A stretch of DNA of 64,000 nucleotides from Stictocephala bisonia (lineage: Eukaryota; Arthropoda; Insecta; Hemiptera; Membracidae). The notes under the pieces are model-generated. The model was not told the origin of the DNA, ran no database searches, and saw nothing but the letters and a program-made list of their open reading frames with translations. Both the position numbers and the translations under genes were made by a program. This document shows, piece after piece, positions 29,101 to 38,100 of this stretch. The stretch is from positions 1,021,017-1,085,016 of the forward strand of contig JAQJVL010000124.1 of NCBI GenBank assembly GCA_035578905.1, written 5' to 3'. Position 1 is the stretch's first letter; every line of letters starts with the position of its first letter.

Positions 29101-32100
29101 TGAAATTGACAAGTCGAATGGTACTTGCAGAAATAGTAGGTCAGTTAGTGAATTTTGATTTCTTTCATCTCCGTGTCACTTCAATAATAATTATTGTACT
29201 TATTTAAAAAGGCGTGGCCGTTAAAATTAGAACAGCTGTTTCTATTGATAAGAAAATAGCAACGCAAAAAACTTTTCAGACTTTACTAAATTTGGGGTCT
29301 TTATCGAAATTTGTTCACCATTGATTAATCGTCAAACGAAGTAGAGAGTTCAAATATATATAAACTAGTAACACGTCAACTTTTATTTGTTTAATCCTAA
29401 CCTAGAAACCCATGGAGAAGTGCTTACAACCTAACCTAACCCAAATACCAGAAGGCACCGACTGACAATTAAAGCGATGACGTTTATTATTTTATTGTAG
29501 GCTAAAACCAAGAGACCAATATCTAAGGTACAGTTTTGGAAGTTTATTTAAGTTCTAGACTTAGTATACAGTCTTTACCATATGCGGGACTTTTCGAAAA
29601 AGACCGTAAATTTGTTGTTTATTCTTTTTTTTACTCTACTACTATCATTATTTATTAATTATTTCTGTAGTTAAGGGTTTGTTCAGAAACACATGATAAA
29701 AACTTAACAAGAATCATAGTAATTATGTAAATATAAAAAACAACAACATAAGAAAATGTGGTAATTAATTTTTTATCTAAAACATGTTTGAAACAAAAAA
29801 TATAATTTTTTCTAATTAGATGTTTTCAGAAAAGGATACCATTTAGATAATCAGCATTTAAAACGCCTTTAATTATTTGTAGGATTTCTTTCCTACTGCC
29901 TCGACTCCGAACCGGTATTTAAATCAATGTTAACAAAATATGTCCTGAAACATGTTTTGTGATGAAAGGAATGGAAAATGGAGATATTTTGCTTTCAAAT
30001 TTACAACACTCAGGTGAGTGTTTTTCATGCATTAATATATTTAATTTCAGTAACCAAAAATATGTAAAAATATTCTCTCGAATCGCTAACCTAAACACAC
30101 CAGATATCAGGTTGGGACGAGATTTGACCTTGGAAGGGCGACACAAACATTACATTAAAGGATTACGTGTTAATGTATTGTTATCTACATGTTTTGTAAT
30201 ATGGATTTTTGACACGGTACACAACCTTAACTAACAACATCTTTGCAACATACACATTATAAATTAGGCGGTACAAAACATTGTGATCTTTTGAGTTTGA
30301 ACGTGTTAATTGGTTATGTTCATTATACACACGCATTACTGACGTTTCGGAGTGTTTACAGACCACCATTTTCAAGGTCGGGCGTTGGTAATCAGTGTAT
30401 ATAATGAACATAACAATTATCAGGGTATCCACTATAGTTCGAATAAAATAACTTTGGTACTGGCGGAACGCCCTCGCTCCACTGGTCTGAAATGACAAAA
30501 CTCTGAGCTTTAATTTGCTGTCAAACTTAAAATAAGTAAGCAATAATTTTCAAACTAATTGTATAGTGTCCACCAGTTTATATTCTTTAAGGAAAAATTA
30601 TGCCGGAGATTTTTCTTGAGCTAAATTGCTTTTTATAGCGATATTTGTATTTAAAAACACGGTTTTATGAGTGAAATTGGGCGTGAGTCGTCTTCAACCT
30701 GTCACTGTAGCAAAAATAATAATAATAAAATAATTTCTTGTGGATGGATGACAGTTTGATTCATTGTGATTAGTTTGGTAAAAGTCTCATTTAATAATTC
30801 AAACAGGTTAATGAGAAATTAATTTTTTTGTAAAACCTTGCAAACTCGGAAACGAAAAACGCTAGACAAAATTTATTTGAGCAAACATTAACTGTGTTAT
30901 TTATGTATAGTTAAAATAATACTGTGGTACTAATAAAACATGCGGAAAAATAATGAAGAGTTGATGAAGTAAACTCATAGTTCGTTTACATCGAGGCTGT
31001 GTCGGTCGCGTAAGGTATACTCTGCTCAAGGGAAAGTGTAGACTGAATATTCAGTCCAAGCGTAAAACGAATTCCGATCGACGATATTTCCAGATAAGAA
31101 ATGTTTCTCCAGTAAGAAATAAGGTAAGTTAGTTGACTTTTGACTTTGAGGTGTGTTTGTGTTCAGTACTTTATCGATTTAACAGTGCTTAGTATAGTTT
31201 AATCACTAGTTTGTTTTTATTACAGTTATTTAGTTTTAGTGATATAACACGTTTTTATTTATTTAGATGTCACAATAATGCTATAGGATTCAGTGTGTAT
31301 ATAATTATCAGTGTTTATTGCAATTATAATATTTAGGCTCTTTCAAATTTTAGGAAGTGTTCTTTAGTAGTTGACAAGAAATGTTTGCAATGGAAGAGGC
31401 AAGAGCTGAGCCAGTGACTGTACATTGTGCGTGTGGTATCACTGCCGCCTTGTTGACAATCGAGTTTTGAAAACTTCTGAATCTTTCTTCCTAATTCAAG
31501 AAAATTCTATTTAATACGAGAGTACGATTTTAGTGTCACATAAATAACACAATTAATTTAGGTTTAAAGAAATTTTATCTAGCGTTTGTCATTATCGAAT
31601 TTACAAAGGTTTACAAAAAAATTAATTTCTCATTAACCTGTTTGAATTATTAAATGAGACTTATACCAAACTAATCACAATGAATCAAACTGTCATCCAT
31701 CCACAAGAAATTATTTTATTATTATTACTCTCGCTACAGTAACAGGTTAAAGACGACTCACGCGCAATTTCACTCATAAAACCGTCTTCTTAAACACAAA
31801 TATCGCAATAAAAAAGCAAATTAGTTTAAGCAAAATATCCAGCATAATTTTTTCTTAAAGAATATAACTTGGTGGACACTATACAATTAGTTTGAAAATT
31901 ATTGCTTACTTATTTTAAGTTTGACTATAAACCTCCTTTAACAAATTCCCTGACTTTTCCCTGACCAATCCTTGATTTCATACAGAATTTCCCTGAACCC
32001 AAATAGACATAGTTACATATACGTCTATTTAACTTAATAGTAATATTATGTACTACCATGTACATACATTACGTTATTTATAGTCAATTACAATTATTAA

Positions 32101-35100
32101 TTACAGAAATATCAATATGTAACATCATATTTTTATTGATAACCATAGTTAAATTCAAAGCTATTACTTATAATAATTATTATTTTTAAACTACTTTATA
32201 AAATTAGAGTTGGAATTTTAAAATATTTATAATTAGCCTTGTGTAAAACAACAAATATACCTTTTATTCTATTATTAAATTATGATAATTTTCAGTACCT
32301 TGAAAAACGGCAGTATATCATAATTTCTCCAAAACCAGCATAAATTGTAGGTCTATGACTTATTTAACAAGTACTAATCAGATATTTATTTCAATAAGTT
32401 TTAAAGTTTTATCGATATAAAACTAGTTGTATGAGGCCAAACAAGCATAACCAAAGTAATTAAGTAACTCTTTCATAATTTAGAATATGAAATGGCATGT
32501 AAAATGCCTGAACAAGGTAAAGGATTTTTGTAGCGCACTCAGGTATATAGTGACTATTAAAAATCACAACACACTGATGATGTTCTAGATAGGATTTTCC
32601 AGGTTTTGTTTCAAAATCCCTGATTTTTCCCTGACTTTTTCAGATCATTTAAAATTCTCTCACTTTTCCAGGTTTTCACTGTTGCAGGACACCCTGAATT
32701 ATTGACACGATCGAACTCAGAGACCACTCGTTGAGAGTAACGTGTGCAGGGTGGGTGGGCGGGCCTATCATTGTTTGAATGTAGTCCTATACCACAGAGG
32801 GCAGATAGTGCTTACATTTTCCCCAATAAAGGTGAGAGGGTATGCATGACAATTTAGCACAAAAGTACAAGTGAAATGCACATGAAGAAGACTCGTTTAA
32901 AAATAGTTTGTAGTTTTATAAACTTATTTCTCATGAGCGACGCTTCTACGTAAAAGTTTATAAAAACACGTTTGAGATTTATGTAGACTACTGTTTTATA
33001 AATTACTACAATTAACAGGTCTGGTTTTACGAATGAACTTTTAATCGTGCAGTTTAGAAAGTATCCCCCCACCACAGAATCAAACACCAAGCAAATACTG
33101 TTTTTCTTAAATTAGCTAATTCAAGGCTATTTACAATATTTGCAAAAAATTACAATCGTACTCAAGAAAGTTATAGAAAATACAAATCGCATTCTCCCAC
33201 TTCTTACCACAGATAAAAATATGAAAATTCCATAAGCAAAAATGTATAATTCTTACAAGTACCACAAAATAGCGGAAGAATTTACAAAACAAATCACATT
33301 ATTGAATATGTTTTATTGGAATATTATTGAAATATGGTTGTTTGAATGTTTTGGAAGGAAGAAAAGGCACAAATGAATTGAATATATTAAATAAGGAACT
33401 GTATTAAAAAAAACGGGGAATACAATTTCAATTACAAACACTGTATTGATGTCTAATTTTATTAAACATAACGACTCTTAAAAATATACATCCTAACTCT
33501 GAATTCACGTTACAAATCACAGCATTAGTTTAACACATTTGAAAAAGGGAACAGTTTTTTTAGATTTGCTTAATTTCGGGAACGACAAAACTTTTTCAGT
33601 TTTAATTTTTATTCAATGTTTTTGATACATTATTTGTATTTTTTAAAGTATCAATCAACTGTAATATTATTAAAAAATACTACTAAACTAATTTTGATTT
33701 TACTTTTCAAACAATACAACTATTTTGATGTTTAGTTTATTGTCTGTAAAATAATTTGAACAACAGAAAAAACATTTTAAAGAACCAAAATAAAATTGTT
33801 CTTTTCTTTACTAAGATAAACACAATATACAATACTGAATATTTCATCAAAAGATTTCTTAATTAATGCAGTTCGCTACAAAATGGACTGGTAAGTTCTG
33901 AGACTGGCGGAAGTTTCGCACTTGACAAAAACCACTTCGACAAATTAAGGCCACGTTGATCTCCCGGCAGCGACTGCCTCCTCAATATCGTGGACAATAA
34001 CCTTGATATGTGTCGATAACTCGCTCAACGTAAATACACCACCTCTTAATCAGTTTAGTATTTGCATCTTTAAAATCAGTATGAAAAGGAAGCAGTGCAG
34101 TTTTTGATTGCAGTAATCGCCAGGTTTGAAAGGAACTTGCATAATTTGAAGGATAGCCAGTTCATAAAATACTGAAATGTTGCCAGCATTCAAGAGAAAA
34201 TATGACAGAAACGCTACAATATCGAAGTGACGTAGAGCCGTGTGTATACTCTATGTACAACTTCTTACTCTATGGTATAACCTCTATAGATATATTCAGC
34301 AGTATATACGGATATGGAAGCCGCACGATGACTCCAACGCTAGGATATCGGAATTGCGTAGAGCTGCGAGCGTACTCTTTGTCCTACTTCTTACTCTGTG
34401 GTGTGTTGCAACTAGAGATAGATCAGCTGGAGTTCCCACCTCGACTCTACCTCACGCTGACTGCCAAGGAGAAAAGAAGGCTAATTGTTGTGTCGAAACA
34501 AAGTTGTACTATTTGACCTTATCATTTACTCTATTCATAACTACATAAAGGATATTTACATTCATAAATGTTCTGCAGATAAAAGACAGCGTTAAAAATG
34601 CAATATTTAATATTCAAGTAGGTCATTTTATATCTGTTATTATTACTTTTATTTATCAGTTAACTACACTGTAAACATAGCCAAACAAAAATGCCACATT
34701 TAACATCAACGAATTTACTGTATACCTGTGAAATCAAATGCAAAACAATTTTCAGAATTCATTTACTAAACATTCTTACGATAACTTTTAACTGTTTGGC
34801 CTTAATTATTTTGCCTTCTATTTTTCTTAAGCCATAACTTATAATGAGAGTATTAGTGTTTAAATGTTTTCCTCATTTCGCAAGTCATAAAAAACGTGTT
34901 CTTCATACGCAATTGTCAACGTAGACTAAATACTTGAAGTAAGCAGTGTTTCACATTTTATGACGTATGCAGACTTAAAACCCAAAACAAGAAATATAAT
35001 TTTATCAAATAACTGAGCTTTTATTTTTGTGTTATTTGAAACTGTTACTAAGCTTAGGCCTATAGAAACTGCATAAGCAGGGCCTACTTATGGGTATCTA

Positions 35101-38100
35101 TGCAGTTTCTTGCCACCAAACAAATTTGGGCCGGGCTCCTTGCTGATAAGTAGCAAGTTACCCGGTCCCGGTGGGAACCTGGCGACTTTACGCCGCGAAC
35201 ATTTTGCTTGAAATGGGTCTAGGATTGGCTATATTTTGACGAGATATGCTTTTTATTCCACGAAAATGACGAATTTTACCAAAAAATTCGAAAAAACCAA
35301 TGTCACAACTTTGAGTATTTTTGTCATATTTCCGTTAATTTAAATGGTATTTTATTCATATTTTTTATTTTGACTGGTGTTTTTTGTGCTAGATACTAAT
35401 TTGAAAACTATTTTGGTCTATTACAAATATTTCTCGAGATATAACGGAAAAACACTATTGCGATTAGAGGCCATTACGCGATCATTACATACAACAACTA
35501 TTAATCACAAAAACCGAATTCGCCTATATTCCCGCCGAAGTGACGGCCGGTAGGCCATCACGGAGGCCAAACACTCCAATTTAACGCAAATTACGAATTT
35601 TTGTTGAGAAAATAGACAGTAAGAATAAGTTAGGTTATGTCAGTAAAAAATGCATTTTTCGAGCTGAAAAATAATTTTACTACAAAACCAGTTATATTTG
35701 TGTTCAGCATAAAACAACATGAGAAATGAAAAAAGTTGTCGAAAAAATAAAGATTTTTTTTAAAAACGTTGTTTTATCACTATCAGATAAAAAACTAGTT
35801 TTTCGATTTTTCGGTTAAAAACGAGTTTTCCGCGGATGAAATCAAACTCCTCAAGATATATAAACTCATATTTCACCACTTTTTCAACATGAAATCGTAT
35901 TTTCAGAAGTGGCAAGAAAGTGCATAATTACCTAATTATGTTTTGTTTACTAGCGTAATATAGAAGAATGTTTTATTTTTTAGAAGACGTGTCCACTCCT
36001 ACAATATTTTCTGAGCAAGATATGTTTAGCTCGGGGGAAAAGCCTACTGCAAGTGGTTCGTCGTCTGTGGAACGTAAGTATTAATAATGTTATGTATATA
36101 AAAATTACTTTAAAAAATGATTGTGGAGAGTTTACTTTATTGGATTTGTTTTATTATACCTTATAATATAATGTTATATTTACCTCTACTTAGCAAATTT
36201 GAACATTTTGCAAGTATGCTTTCTAAATAAATAACTAAATCGTGGTAGGTTAGGTTTTATTTCGTCAGATTGTTAGGTTTTGTAAGTTGAGGTGTATTTA
36301 GGCAACCAAAAACGCAGGCCTACAACCTAACCTCAACTTTAATAAACTCAACTTTCTAGTGTGTACGCTTGCTATGCATGATTTTATGGGTTTTTTTCGT
36401 CGCCTGATTGATATATTTGAAAGTAAGATACACTCACTTGCAGTGACCGGTTTCTATACAATAATTTTAAAGTGGTGGTTCTTGTAAAATAAACGAATAG
36501 GACAAACTGTTCTTAGTTAAACTGTAAAACGATTTATTTTTAATTTACTCATTTATAATCGAATAACGGTCTTACTGGTGTTTGGCGTTACATCTTACTT
36601 ATTACCCATATAGATTTACCTTTCTTGTTTGTCTAAATCCTATTGTGGAGGGTGAAAAGATGCACTTTCAAAATGTTTACAATAAATTTTCAAATCACAC
36701 GCACACAATTACTGTCGGTGCAGAAATGATGTGCACCTAGTTTGAAGGCTGTTTTCTAAAAAAACAAGGGACCTACAAAAAATCCAATCATTCCATTGTT
36801 TTCCTCGTTTAACTTTAGTATAAGTTATAGCAATATTTTTCCTAGTTGGAACAAAAAAAGCACCGGAAGTTTAGCTAGTTTTCCCTGTACACCACTATTA
36901 CCCAAAAACCCGTTGATACTGTATATCACATTTACATTTCAACTCGTGGTTAATAAGATTGTTTTCTACAACTTTTATACATTTTAGAATTTTAACTTTC
37001 CAAGGAAAAAAGTTCTTATCAATTACCTGAAACATTGTTTTCTCGACTTCTAGGGTCGTAAAATTAATTACTTGGCCTTGTTGTAACTCTTATGACATGT
37101 ATAGTTACGCTACATTATTTTCATATGTATTAGTAAATACAGTGATTGTATTTACTTAAACATTTTTTATACATAATATTATTTTTTTTAATTAACTTTA
37201 AATTGATACATTTTTTCCTTATTTTTCGTAGGCCTCTTAGTTTTTCAGTAAACAACCTTCACACTAGGGTGCATTAATTTCTGGGCCGGCAGTAAGTGAA
37301 TTTTGGAAGTTACCAAGCTTATTTAATTTTGAATCACTTAAAATTTCATATAATCACAAAAATCTAAGTAGTAGCCAATGACAAACTTGCACAAGATTTT
37401 AGCTCAGAACATTTGAGCCATTATGTGAATTAATCGCATGGTGCATGTAATTTGTATGATTTGTTTTTATACGATTTCACTCTGACAATGATTATGACTG
37501 TATATGCAACTTATCTACATAGATAAAAGACTAATAATGCGATTGTTTTTCTTTTATGTGACACGTAGATTATCAATTAATTCTCACGAAAAGTATTATA
37601 AATATTGAGTTTCTATAGAGTCACGATGTTGAGTTGTCAGTACTGTATTTTAGATTGTTGTTTAGGCCTATAATTCAGAGAAACATGAGTATATAATGTA
37701 TAAGTTTTCAGAAAATGAACCTATAATATTCTATAAAACGTTTGGCTTTCATTTTCGAGACGTTCCGAATATATTGACTTTTATTAAATCAAAGCAATGA
37801 TGGGAAATAAGGAATATTTATTAACTTATTCTAAAGAGGCCGATCTTCAAAATATGCGCAAATATTGATTTCGAATGAGTGTAGATGAGCAAATGTAGTC
37901 ATTGTTACAAAGTGAGGCTGTATTCCTTAGTAAGTAATTTATTAATAGCCCAACGACAAATGAACAGCCGGTGGTTATCAGCTGATCTCTTTCGATTGGG
38001 ATCGAACTTAAGAACCTTAAATTTATGAAACTGGGCTTTAACCAACTACGCTACCGACCAATTCAATTTTACAGTAAGAAAATGTTCATGCTAGATACCC

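Noticed and set aside
29432..29446. Telomere-type CCTAA repeats
   Set aside because: Only two units (CCTAACCTAACCC) in ordinary intron sequence; far too short for an interstitial telomere.
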